Notes under the pieces: model-generated
What the model was told of the DNA's origin: nothing
What the model saw: only the letters and a program-made list of their open reading frames with translations
The model's database searches: none
Position numbers and translations under genes: made by a program
NCBI RefSeq assembly: GCF_003626575.1
Contig: NZ_RBDY01000014.1
Location: 104,482-168,481, forward strand
Source: Streptomyces radicis
GTDB taxonomy: Bacteria; Actinomycetota; Actinomycetes; Streptomycetales; Streptomycetaceae
Direction of reading: 5' to 3'
DNA: 64,000 nucleotides
Shown: piece by piece, positions 24,835 through 33,720 of the stretch
Layout of the letters: each line of letters starts with the position of its first letter
How positions within the stretch are numbered: position 1 is the stretch's first letter

Positions 24835-26169
24835 ATGAGCCTTCCTCCCCCCGCCCGCGGGATCAGCCGCCGGGGCCTGCTGCGCGCGGGCCTCGCCGGG
24901 ACGGGCGCGCTGCTCGCCACCGGGTCGCTCGCCTCGTGCGCCTCGCCCGCCGCCTCGACCGGGGCGTCGTCGCTCCAGGTGTGGGACCCGTTCTCGGGCG
25001 GCGACGGCATGTTGATGGACGAGATGATCGCCGCCGTGTCCTCGGGGCCCGACGGCTTCACGGTCGACCGGACCATCCTGGAGTGGGGCGCCTCGTACTA
25101 CACGAAGCTCGCGATGTCCGCGGCGGGCGGCCGGGCCGCCGACGTGGCGGTGCTGCACCTCTCCCGCCTCGCCGGATACGCGCCAGGCGGGCTGCTCGAC
25201 CCGTGGGACCTCGACCTGCTGGCCGAGTTCGGCGTCACCGAGCGTGACTTCACGCCCGCGATCTGGAGCCGCGTGCAGCACGAGGGAACGGTGTACGGGA
25301 TTCCCCTCGACACCCACCCGTTCATCGCGTTCTTCAACGTCGACCTCGCCGATCAGGCCGGACTGCTCGACTCCGAGGGGCAGTTGCTGCCGCTCGCCTC
25401 GCCCGAGGCGCTGATCGCCGCGGGCGAGGCGCTCGCCGGGGCGAGCGGCGGCCAGGGGATCGTTTTCGGCCATGTCAACGACACCGCGCAGAACTGGCGG
25501 CAGTTCTTCGGCCTCTACTCCCAGACCGGCGCGGAGTTCACGCTGCCCGACGGCGGCACCCCGCGGGTGGACAGGGACCAGGCGGTGCGCGTGGCGTCGT
25601 TCATCCGGGAGCTCTACGGCGGCGGCCCCAACCCAGGAGGGCTCGACTACAACGGCGCGATGGCCTCCTTCATGGGCGGGCGCGCCGGGATGCTGATGTC
25701 GGGGGAGTGGGAGCTGCCCACCCTGCGGGACTCGGGGATAGCGCTGGGCGCCGCGCCCTATCCGCAGGTCTTCGAGCAGCCCGCCGCGTACGCCGACTCG
25801 CACGCGTTCGTGCTGCCGCGCCAGGAGCGGCCCGACGCCGAGCGGCGGCGCGAGGCCCACCGTTATGTGGCCAGCATGATCAAGGACAGCCTGACGTGGG
25901 CGGGGGCGGGCCACATCCCGGCGTACCAGCCGGTGATCTCCCGGCCCGAGTACGCCGAGCTGACGCCGCAGTCCTCCTATGTCGAGGCGGGCGAGTTCGT
26001 CGTCCTCGACCCGGCCAACTGGTTCGCGGGCGCCGGGTCGAACTTCCAGAACGCCATGAGCCAGCAGCTCCAGTCGATGCTGCTCGGCAACTCCTCGGCC
26101 GAGCAGGCGGTGGACCGGATGATCTCCGAGGCCCGCACCCTCCTCGACCAGCCCAACCCGGTCGCCTGA
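24835..26169 (+). CDS. ABC sugar-binding lipoprotein (family 1)
   Basis: The 444-residue protein begins with a twin-arginine-like stretch (RRGLLRAG) and a lipobox (LASC), so it is an exported lipoprotein. The mature part fits extracellular solute-binding family 1 (QVWDPFSGGDG, VYGIPLDTHPF, FMGGRAGMLMSGEWELP). These proteins capture oligosaccharides for CUT1 importers. It is the first gene of a likely operon with two permeases. No ATPase gene is present here, as is usual where a shared MsiK-type ATPase serves several importers. Confidence 0.92.
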   Translation: MSLPPPARGISRRGLLRAGLAGTGALLATGSLASCASPAASTGASSLQVWDPFSGGDGMLMDEMIAAVSSGPDGFTVDRTILEWGASYYTKLAMSAAGGRAADVAVLHLSRLAGYAPGGLLDPWDLDLLAEFGVTERDFTPAIWSRVQHEGTVYGIPLDTHPFIAFFNVDLADQAGLLDSEGQLLPLASPEALIAAGEALAGASGGQGIVFGHVNDTAQNWRQFFGLYSQTGAEFTLPDGGTPRVDRDQAVRVASFIRELYGGGPNPGGLDYNGAMASFMGGRAGMLMSGEWELPTLRDSGIALGAAPYPQVFEQPAAYADSHAFVLPRQERPDAERRREAHRYVASMIKDSLTWAGAGHIPAYQPVISRPEYAELTPQSSYVEAGEFVVLDPANWFAGAGSNFQNAMSQQLQSMLLGNSSAEQAVDRMISEARTLLDQPNPVA

Positions 26170-26219
26170 CGGCGGGCCGAGCGAGTCAGCGAGTCAGCGA
26201 GTACGAGGGAGCGACTTAC

Positions 26220-27188
26220 GTGAGTACCACCGCTTCGACAGGCGCCGCGGGCCCAAGGCCCTTGAGTGAGGGGGCCGCGCGGGACAGCGCCGCACGCCCC
26301 GCCGTGACCGAGGCCGCGCCCGGGGGACCGGGCAGGCGCGGGCGCACCGGGCTGCTGTTCGTGCTGCCGTTCACGGTGGCGTTCGGCCTGTTCATGGTGT
26401 GGCCGATCGTCTACGGGATCTGGATGAGCTTCACCGACGAGTCGCTGTCGCTGCGCGGCACGAGCTTCGTCGGGTTCGACAACTACGCGGAGGCGTTCGG
26501 CGACCCCGACGTGTGGAGCAGCCTGGGGAACACGGTGTTCTTCACGCTGATATCCAGCGTCCCGCTCGTCGTGATCGCCCTGGCCATGGCGCTGCTTGTG
26601 CACACCGGGCTCGCGGGCCAGTGGGTGTGGCGGCTGGCGTTCTTCGCCCCTTACCTGCTGCCCGTGACCGTGGTGACGCTCATCTGGAGCTGGCTCTACC
26701 AGCCCGATCTGGGCCTGGGGAACGAGCTGGTGACGGCGATCGGCCTGGAGCCGGTGGGCTGGCTCTCGGACGAGTCGGTGGCGATGTGGTCGATGGCCGT
26801 GCTGACCATCTGGTGGACGGTGGGGTTCAACTTCCTGCTCTACCTCGCCGCGCTCCAGTCGCTCCCCGACTCCCTCCACGAGGCGGCGGCGCTCGACGGC
26901 GCGGGCGCGTGGCGGCGGCTGTGGTCGGTCGTGCTGCCGCAGCTGCGCCGGACGACGGGCCTGGTGGTGATGCTCCAGATCCTGGCGTCGCTCAAGGTGT
27001 TCGACCAGATCTACATCCTGACCAAGGGCGGCCCGAACGAGTCGACCCGGCCGATCCTCGAGTACATCTACGACGTCGGCTTCACCGGCTACCGGCTCGG
27101 CTACGCGTCGTCCATCTCGTACCTCTTCTTCGCGATCGTCATCATCGTCTCGATCGCGCAGCTCCGCTTCTTCCGGCAGGGGGACTGA
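26220..27188 (+). CDS. ABC sugar permease (CUT1, MalF-like)
   Basis: The 322-residue protein has an N-terminal disordered stretch, six membrane helices (LLFVLPFTVAFGLFMVWPIVYG) and the permease EAA loop (EAAALDGAGAWRRLWSVVLPQL) that docks the ATPase. The GTG start lies 50 bp after the binding-protein gene. It pairs with the next gene to form the channel. Confidence 0.93.
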   Translation: MSTTASTGAAGPRPLSEGAARDSAARPAVTEAAPGGPGRRGRTGLLFVLPFTVAFGLFMVWPIVYGIWMSFTDESLSLRGTSFVGFDNYAEAFGDPDVWSSLGNTVFFTLISSVPLVVIALAMALLVHTGLAGQWVWRLAFFAPYLLPVTVVTLIWSWLYQPDLGLGNELVTAIGLEPVGWLSDESVAMWSMAVLTIWWTVGFNFLLYLAALQSLPDSLHEAAALDGAGAWRRLWSVVLPQLRRTTGLVVMLQILASLKVFDQIYILTKGGPNESTRPILEYIYDVGFTGYRLGYASSISYLFFAIVIIVSIAQLRFFRQGD

Positions 27189-27190
27189 CC

Positions 27191-28123
27191 GTGTCCGCGA
27201 CTGTTTCTTCCCGGCCCTCCTCCGGGCGGACCCGCCGCCCCGCGGGCCCCCCGCGCCGCCGCGCGCCCCGTGAGGCGCAGGGCTCCCCGATGCTGCTCGG
27301 CGCCGGGCGGTGGCCGCGCGCGCTGGGCGGGACCGCGTTGATCGTGATGGCCGCCGTGTGGCTGCTGCCGTTCGTGTGGGCGGTGGTCACGTCGTTCCAG
27401 AGCGAGGCGGATGTCACGACGCCGGGGCTCTCGCCGTTCAAGGGCGCCTTCACGCTGGAGTCGTACCGCGAGGTCTTCGACCGGGGCAACCTGCCGGTCT
27501 GGGCGTTCAACAGCCTGCTGATCGCCGCGGTCGTGACGGCGCTGACCGTCGCGATCTCGACGCTGGCGGCGTACGGCTTCTCGCGCGGGACGTTCCGCGG
27601 GCGGCGCGCGCTCATGGCGCTCACGGTCGCGTCGATCATGGTGCCGCCGCAGCTGCTGATCGTGCCGCTCTTCCGGCAGATGCTGGCGTTCGACCTGGTG
27701 GACACCTACTGGGCGGTGATCCTGCCGCAGATCGTCGCGCCGATGATGGTCTTCATCCTCAAGCGCTTCTTCGACGGGATCCCGCGCGAGCTGGAGGAGG
27801 CCGCGCGCATCGACGGCGCCTCCGACCTGCGGGTCTTCTGGTCGATCGTGCTGCCGCTCTCCCGGCCGATCGTGGCGGCGGTGGGCATCTTCGTGTTCAT
27901 CGGCGCCTGGAACAATTTCCTGTGGCCGTTCATTGTGACGAACGACTCCGACCTGATGACCCTGCCTGTCGGGCTCGCCACCGTGAAGGACGCCTATGGC
28001 ACCGTCTACGCGCAGTCGATGGCGTCCGCGCTGCTGGCCGCGCTGCCGCTGATCGTGGTCTTCCTGCTGTTCCAGCGGCGCATCGTCCGGTCGGTCGCGA
28101 CCACCGGACTCGGCGGGACGTGA
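27191..28123 (+). CDS. ABC sugar permease (CUT1, MalG-like)
   Basis: The 310-residue protein shows the MalG-type layout: a short basic N-terminus, six helices and the EAA loop EEAARIDGASDLRVFWSIVLP. Its GTG start is two bases after the first permease stop, so expression is coupled. Together the two form the transmembrane part of the importer. Confidence 0.93.
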   Translation: MSATVSSRPSSGRTRRPAGPPRRRAPREAQGSPMLLGAGRWPRALGGTALIVMAAVWLLPFVWAVVTSFQSEADVTTPGLSPFKGAFTLESYREVFDRGNLPVWAFNSLLIAAVVTALTVAISTLAAYGFSRGTFRGRRALMALTVASIMVPPQLLIVPLFRQMLAFDLVDTYWAVILPQIVAPMMVFILKRFFDGIPRELEEAARIDGASDLRVFWSIVLPLSRPIVAAVGIFVFIGAWNNFLWPFIVTNDSDLMTLPVGLATVKDAYGTVYAQSMASALLAALPLIVVFLLFQRRIVRSVATTGLGGT

Positions 28124-28200
28124 GGCCGACCTCACGCGCCGCCGACTCGCTTCACCCGCCCGGTTCCACCTGCTCAACCCGTATCCCCCCAGGAGCACCC

Positions 28201-30018
28201 GTGCCCTCTCACTCCGCCGTACCCCGTCCGGAGTACCCGCGCCCGCAGTTCGCCCGTCACGACTGGCTGAACCTGAACGGCACCTGGCAGTTCGAGCTCG
28301 ACCGCGGCGACAGCGGTCTCGAGAGGGGGCTGACCGACCGCGAGTTGAGCGGCGAGATCCTGGTCCCCTTCCCGCCGGAGTCCGAGCTCTCGGGCATAGG
28401 CGAGACCGACTTCCTCCACGCCGTCTGGTACCGGCGCACCGTGACCCTGCCCGCCGAGTGGGCCGGGCGGCGCGTGCTGCTGCACTTCGGGGCCGTCGAC
28501 TACGACACCACCGTGTGGGTCAACGGCACCGAGGTCGCCCGCCACCGCGGCGGCTTCACCCCGTTCACCGCCGACCTGGACGGCGTCGCCGAGCCGGGCG
28601 ACGAGGCCGTGATCACCGTCAGGGCCCGCGACCCCAGGTCGGGCCCCCAGGCGCGCGGCAAGCAGGCGATCAAGTACGCCAACCACGACTGCAACTACAC
28701 GCGCGTCACCGGCATCTGGCAGACGGTGTGGCTCGAGCCGGTGGCCGACCTGCACCTGCGCCGCCCCCGGATCACCCCCGACCTGGCGGGCTCGGCGTTC
28801 CACCTCGAGCTGCCGCTCTCGGGCAACCGCGAGGGCCACCGTGTCGCCGCCGTCCTCACCGACGCCGACGGCGAGGTGGCGCGCGCCGAGGCGCGCGCGG
28901 ACCTCGACCTCGCGCCCCGCCTGTATCTGCCGGTGCCCGAGGACCGGCGCCGCGAGTGGAGCCCCGACGACCCGCACCTCTACGGGCTGCGGCTCGCGCT
29001 GCTCGACGCCGAGGGCGTCGAGGTGGACGCCGCCGAGAGCTACGCCGGGCTGCGCGCGGTCGGCATCCGCGGCAAGGCGATCACGCTCAACGGGCGCACC
29101 GTCTTCCAGCGCCTCGTCCTCGACCAGGGCTGGTACCCCGACGGGCTGATGACCGCGCCCACCGACGAGGCCCTGGTCCGCGACATCGAGCTGGCCATGG
29201 CGGCGGGCTTCAACGGCGCGCGGCTGCACCAGAAGGTCTTCGAGGAGCGTTTCCTCTACCACGCCGACCGGCTCGGCTACCTGGTGTGGGGCGAGTTCGG
29301 CGACTGGGGCTGCGAGGTCGGCGGCTCCTCGGGCGACAACCAGCAGCCCGACGCGTCCTACGTCGGCCAGTGGCTCGAGGCGATCGAGCGCGACTACAGC
29401 CACCCGTCGATCGTCGGCTGGTGCCCGCTCAACGAGACCTACCAGAAGCTCCACGACCGCGTCACCCAGCTCGACTCGGTCACCCGCGCGATGTTCCTCG
29501 CCACCAAGGCCCTTGACACCACGCGCCCGGTCGTCGACGCCTCCGGCTACGCCCACCGCGTCGCCGAGACCGACGTCTACGACTCGCACTCCTACGAGCA
29601 GGACCCCGCCGCGTTCGCCCGCCAGCAGGCCGGGCTCGCCGACGGCACCCCCTACGTCAACCGCCACGCCGACGGCACCGCGTACTCGCTGCCCTACCGC
29701 GGACAGCCGTACTTCGTCAGCGAGTTCGGCGGCATCTGGTGGGACCCCGAGGCCGCGGCGACGGCCGCGGGCGACGACAGGACCGCGTCGTGGGGATATG
29801 GCGACAGACCGCGCGACGAGGAGGAGTTCCACGCCCGCTTCGAGGGCCTGACCGGCGTGCTGCTCGGCGACCCCGACATGTTCGGCTACTGCTACACGCA
29901 GCTCACCGACGTGTTCCAGGAGCAGAACGGCGTCTACCGCTTCGACCGCACGACCAAGCTCGACGTGGAGCGCGTGCGCGCGGCGCAGGTCCGCCGCGCG
30001 GCGATCGAGGAGCGCTAG
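28201..30018 (+). CDS. Glycoside hydrolase family 2 enzyme
   Basis: The 605-residue enzyme has a GH2 sugar-binding domain (WLNLNGTWQFELDRG; VLLHFGAVDYDTTVWVNGTEVARHRGGFTPF), an immunoglobulin-like middle and a TIM barrel. The acid/base E412 lies in WCPLNETY and the nucleophile E508 in SEFGG. GH2 includes beta-galactosidases, beta-glucuronidases and beta-mannosidases; this short form without a signal peptide should act inside the cell on imported oligosaccharide. The GTG start is 77 bp after the permease, probably in the same transcript. Confidence 0.93.
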   Translation: MPSHSAVPRPEYPRPQFARHDWLNLNGTWQFELDRGDSGLERGLTDRELSGEILVPFPPESELSGIGETDFLHAVWYRRTVTLPAEWAGRRVLLHFGAVDYDTTVWVNGTEVARHRGGFTPFTADLDGVAEPGDEAVITVRARDPRSGPQARGKQAIKYANHDCNYTRVTGIWQTVWLEPVADLHLRRPRITPDLAGSAFHLELPLSGNREGHRVAAVLTDADGEVARAEARADLDLAPRLYLPVPEDRRREWSPDDPHLYGLRLALLDAEGVEVDAAESYAGLRAVGIRGKAITLNGRTVFQRLVLDQGWYPDGLMTAPTDEALVRDIELAMAAGFNGARLHQKVFEERFLYHADRLGYLVWGEFGDWGCEVGGSSGDNQQPDASYVGQWLEAIERDYSHPSIVGWCPLNETYQKLHDRVTQLDSVTRAMFLATKALDTTRPVVDASGYAHRVAETDVYDSHSYEQDPAAFARQQAGLADGTPYVNRHADGTAYSLPYRGQPYFVSEFGGIWWDPEAAATAAGDDRTASWGYGDRPRDEEEFHARFEGLTGVLLGDPDMFGYCYTQLTDVFQEQNGVYRFDRTTKLDVERVRAAQVRRAAIEER

Positions 30019-30039
30019 GGCCTGCCGCTAACGTCGTGG

Positions 30040-30070
30040 CCGGGGCGCCCGCGCGGTGCGGGCGCCCCGG
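30040..30070 (+). terminator. Perfect 13-bp GC hairpin
   Basis: CCGGGGCGCCCGC (30040-30052) and its exact inverse (30058-30070) enclose a 5-nt loop, 22 bp beyond the GH2 stop. It should end or attenuate the importer-GH2 transcript before the DUF427 gene. No T-tract follows. Confidence 0.65.
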
Positions 30071-30089
30071 CGAGCGATTGGCACGGAAC

Positions 30090-30890
30090 GTGACACTGAC
30101 CCACGCCCACGGACCCCTCTCCCCGACCCCGCCCGAGACCGTCAACTACACGATCGAGGGCCCCGAACACCGCCTCCTCCTGACGCCCTTCCCACGCCGG
30201 GTGCGCGCCGAGTTCGGCGGCGCGGTCGTCCTCGACACGCGCGAGGGCAAGCTGCTCTACGAGACCGGTCTGCTGCCCCAGCTCTACGTCCCCACCGCGG
30301 ACGTCGACCACGAGCTGCTGACGAGGACCGAGCACAGCACCTACTGCCCGTTCAAGGGCGACGCCTCCTACTGGACCATCGCCGTCGGCGACCGCCGCGC
30401 CGAGAACGCCGTCTGGGCCTACGAGCGGCCGCGCGCGGAGTCCGCGTGGCTCGCCGGGCACCTCGCGCCCTACTGGGAGGCGGCCGACGCCTGGTACGAC
30501 GAGGAGGAGCGCGTCGAGGGACACCTGCGCGACCTCTACCACCGCGTGGACGTGCGGCGCAGCGGCAGACATGTGCGGGTGCTGCTCGACGACCGCGTGC
30601 TCGCCGAGACCGACCGGCCCGGGCTGCTGAGCGAGACCGGGCTGCCCAACCGGTACTACATCCCCGTCGAGGACGTACGCCTCGATCTCCTGACCGAGAG
30701 CACCACGCGCGCCGTGTGCCCCTACAAGGGAACGGCCCACTACTGGTCGTACACCGGCGAAGGGCCGCGCGTCGACGACGTGGCCTGGTCATATCCCCAC
30801 CCGCTCGAGGCCGCGTCCAAGGTGAAGGGCGAGCTCTGCTTCGCACACCAGCGCGTCACCACGGAAGTGGACGGCGAAACCGTCGTATGA
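30090..30890 (+). CDS. Tandem DUF427-domain protein
   Basis: The 266-residue protein contains two DUF427 copies (about residues 15-120 and 145-255), each with R-V-R/V-x-V/A strands, L-Y-E-T-G-L-L-P-Q-L-Y-V-P-like turn (YETGLLPQLYVP; SETGLPNRYYIP), and the CPFKGDASYW / CPYKGTAHYW motif followed by a tryptophan strand. DUF427 is a small beta domain of unknown activity. The GTG start has only a weak ribosome site. Its position in the carbohydrate locus may be chance. Confidence 0.82.
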   Translation: MTLTHAHGPLSPTPPETVNYTIEGPEHRLLLTPFPRRVRAEFGGAVVLDTREGKLLYETGLLPQLYVPTADVDHELLTRTEHSTYCPFKGDASYWTIAVGDRRAENAVWAYERPRAESAWLAGHLAPYWEAADAWYDEEERVEGHLRDLYHRVDVRRSGRHVRVLLDDRVLAETDRPGLLSETGLPNRYYIPVEDVRLDLLTESTTRAVCPYKGTAHYWSYTGEGPRVDDVAWSYPHPLEAASKVKGELCFAHQRVTTEVDGETVV

Positions 30891-30981
30891 GCCCGCCACC
30901 GGGGTAGGGGAGCGGTGCCGCGCCGGGTGCGCACGACGTCCCCGGCGCGGCGCACCGCAGCACCACCAGGAGGATCCCCCC

Positions 30982-32868
30982 GTGTCCGACAGCCCGCTCT
31001 CCGACCTGCTCCCCGCCGACCGCCTCGCCGCGGCCCTGCCCCGCCCCGGCACCTGGCGCCCGCTGCCCCCGGCGGCGGACCGCGCCACGTGGGGGCGCGT
31101 GCCCGTCGCGCCCCGCGCACGCCTGGCGCGTTGGGCCGAGGAGCGCCTGGCCGGGTCGTGGCCGCCGCTGCCACCCGACGGCTTCGAGGCGTTCGGCGTG
31201 CGCGGGGACCGGGTGCACCACGAGGGCCCCTACTTCGCCCGCCGCTCCAGGATGACCGCGGCCGTGGTGCGCACCCTGCTCGCGGGGCCCGGCGCCGCCA
31301 CCGACCAACTGATCGAGGGCGTACGGGAGTTGTGCGGCGAGCCGACCTGGTGCCTGCCCGCGCACGAGCGGTCGCCCCGGCCGGGGGGGACCCCCGCGCC
31401 CGACCCGGAGCGGCCCACCGTCGACCTGTTCGCCGCCGAGACGGCGGGGCTGCTGGCGTTCACCTCGCTGCTCGTGGGCGACGAGCTGCCGCCCGAGGAG
31501 CGCGGGACGATCGAGGCCGAGGTGCGCCACCGCGTCCTGGCGCCGTTCCGCGAACGCGACTGGCCCTGGCTCGGCCTGCGCGGCGAGCCGCTCAACAACT
31601 GGACGCCCTGGATCCTCTCCAACGTCCTGCCCGCCACCCTCCTCCTCGACGACGACCCCGGCACACAGGCGTTCGGCGTCGCCCGCGCCGTCGCCGCCCT
31701 CGACCGCTACCTCGCCTCGGTGCCCGCCGACGGCGGCTGCGACGAGGGCATCCACTACTGGTGGCGCGCGGCGGCGTCGTTCTTCGAGTGCCTCGAACAC
31801 CTCGCGTCCGCCACCGGCGAGGACGGGGCGTTCCGGCTGCCCGTCGTCGCCAGCATGGCCCGTTACCCCGTGGCCGCCCACCTCGGCGGCGAGTGGTACG
31901 TCAACTTCGCCGACGGCCGCCCCGTGCTGCGCGCCGCCGAGCCCGGGCTGCTCTACCGCTACGGCGTGCGCACCGGCGACGCCGACGTGCGCGCCCAGGC
32001 CGCCTCGATGCCCCCCGCCACCGACCTCGACGCCCCCGACCACTCGCTGGCCAGGCTCGTCACCCCGCTCATCGACGACGGCTGGCACCAGGCCCGCCAC
32101 ACGCCCCCCGCCGCGCCCCTGCCCCGGCAGACGTGGCTGCCCGACACCCAGGTGCTCACCGCGCGCGAGCAGGCCGGGGACTCCGGCGGCCTGTTCGTGG
32201 CCGCCAAGGCGGGCCACAACGACGAGTCGCACAACCACAACGATGTCGGCTCGTTCATCGTCGGCGTCAACGCCCGCCCCGTCGTCATCGACCTGGGCGT
32301 GGGGACCTACGACAGGAGCACGTTCGGGCCCGACCGCTACCGCATCTGGACCATGCGCTCGGCCTGGCACAACCTCCCGCTGATCGACGGCCACGAGCAG
32401 GCCGCGGGCCGCCACCACACCGCGGCCGACGTGGGCGCGCAGCTCTCCGCGACCGTCGCCACGCTGACCCTCGACCTCGCGGGGGCGTGGCCGCAGGAGG
32501 CGGGCGTCCGCTCATGGCGGCGCGAGCTGACCCTCGCGCGCGGCGCGAAGCCCGCCACCCTGACCGTGCGGGACGACTGGCACCTGGCGGAGCAGCCAGG
32601 CGACCTGGCGCTGCACCTGGTCACCACGGGCCCGGTCGCCGTCGACCAGGCCGCGGGCACGCTCGCGCTCGGCCCCGATGGGCACCGGCTCGCCGTCAGG
32701 TTCGACGCGGCGGGCTACCGGGCCGAGACGGAGGAACGGTCCGTCACCGACGCCAAGTTGCGCGCGGTGTGGGGCCCGGTCGTGCACCGCGTGCGGCTGG
32801 TGGCGGTACGGCCCGAGGCGTCGGGGGCGACGGTGCTGACGTTCCAGGCGGCGAGAAACACCCCCTAG
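30982..32868 (+). CDS. Heparinase II/III-like protein
   Basis: The 628-residue protein has an alpha-helical toroid (residues about 1-330, with LNNWTPWILSNVLPATLLL and CDEGIHYWWRAAASFFE). A beta-sheet domain follows, carrying GHNDESHNHNDVGSFIV, the hallmark of heparinase II/III-type polysaccharide lyases, and SAWHNLPLIDGHEQ. No signal peptide is visible, so it may cleave imported uronic-acid oligosaccharides. CAGGAGGATCCCCCC before the GTG is a strong ribosome site. Together with the GH2 enzyme and importer it suggests use of a uronate-containing glycan. Confidence 0.87.
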   Translation: MSDSPLSDLLPADRLAAALPRPGTWRPLPPAADRATWGRVPVAPRARLARWAEERLAGSWPPLPPDGFEAFGVRGDRVHHEGPYFARRSRMTAAVVRTLLAGPGAATDQLIEGVRELCGEPTWCLPAHERSPRPGGTPAPDPERPTVDLFAAETAGLLAFTSLLVGDELPPEERGTIEAEVRHRVLAPFRERDWPWLGLRGEPLNNWTPWILSNVLPATLLLDDDPGTQAFGVARAVAALDRYLASVPADGGCDEGIHYWWRAAASFFECLEHLASATGEDGAFRLPVVASMARYPVAAHLGGEWYVNFADGRPVLRAAEPGLLYRYGVRTGDADVRAQAASMPPATDLDAPDHSLARLVTPLIDDGWHQARHTPPAAPLPRQTWLPDTQVLTAREQAGDSGGLFVAAKAGHNDESHNHNDVGSFIVGVNARPVVIDLGVGTYDRSTFGPDRYRIWTMRSAWHNLPLIDGHEQAAGRHHTAADVGAQLSATVATLTLDLAGAWPQEAGVRSWRRELTLARGAKPATLTVRDDWHLAEQPGDLALHLVTTGPVAVDQAAGTLALGPDGHRLAVRFDAAGYRAETEERSVTDAKLRAVWGPVVHRVRLVAVRPEASGATVLTFQAARNTP

Positions 32869-33494
32869 CGGACCGCGTCGGCGATGCGGCGCACGGCCTC
32901 GGCGAGGATCTCGGGCGAGGTGGCCAGGTTGAGCCTGGCATGTCCCGCCCCGCCGGTGCCGAACGCGGGACCCGGGCCTCGGGCAGCCGCTCGGCCAGCA
33001 GCGTGGCGAGCAGGGCGCGGTTCTCGGCGAGCCCGGCGAGCAGCGCGGCGAGCCAGGGGCCGCCCTCGGCGAACGCGGCGGTGTGCCTTGGCCCCGGCGA
33101 GGTTCCAGCCCTTGGACGCGGACATGAGCGAGAAGCCACGCTCGGCGCCGGGGACGGAGAGATAGGGGACATGACGCGCCCCCGCGGCCACCAGGGGCGC
33201 GTGGATCTCGTCCGCGACCACGCGCACGCCGTACCGTTCGGCCAACGCGGTCGCCTCGGCCAGCTCATCGGCGGAGTGCGCGACGCCCGTGGGGTTGTGC
33301 GGGTTGCACAGCAGAAAGACGGCGCGCGCCCCACCCGCCGTCGCGCGCCGGAACGCCTCGTCGAGCGCCGCCGGGTCGAGCCCTTCCCAGCCCCACCGCC
33401 CGGCCGCGAATCGCGACAGCGCCTCCGCGTACGCGTCGCCGTGGGCGTAGCCGGTGTCGCCCCGCGCCACCGCGTCGGTGAGCGCGCGGGCCAC
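32865..33494 (-). pseudogene. Decayed MalY/PatB-type aminotransferase
   Basis: The readable part matches class I/II PLP enzymes of the MalY/cystathionine beta-lyase type: DTGYAHGDAYAEALSRFA, VFLLCNPHNPTGVAHS, RVVADEIHAPLV and the Lys loop SASKGWNLAGAK. Directly after the Lys loop the sequence shifts frame (TAAFAEGGPWLAALLAGLAEN in the neighbouring frame). About 50 residues are then missing, and the frame returns at GGAGHARLNLATSPEILAEAV. The first 60 or so residues are replaced by a Pro/Ala/Glu tandem repeat (33495-33600). Three separate lesions make it a pseudogene. Its stop overlaps that of the heparinase-like gene. Confidence 0.85.
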
Positions 33495-33683
33495 GGGCTC
33501 GGCGGGCTCGGCGGAACGTGCTGGCTCGGCGGGGTGGGCGGGCTCGGCGGGGTGGGCGGGTGGGGCGAAACGTCGCGTATGCCGTCCATGTGGCCCATGG
33601 CAGGCGCGGCCTCCCGGGTGGCGGGAGGCGTCCGTTGCGGTGAGGAGGCCGCTCCCGGGGGCCCGCGTGGTCCGGTTTCTCCA

Positions 33684-33714
33684 TATAAGTATGACTATCT
33701 GATCTTCAGGTCAT
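33684..33714 (+). promoter_or_regulatory. AT-rich promoter with inverted repeats
   Basis: TATAAG at 33684-33689 could be a -10 element for the CapA-like gene starting at 33721. It is followed by ATGAC (33691-33695) and GTCAT (33710-33714), an inverted pair, with CTGA-tct-TCAG between. The stretch is strikingly AT-rich for this genome. Confidence 0.4.
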
Positions 33715-33720
33715 ACGAGC

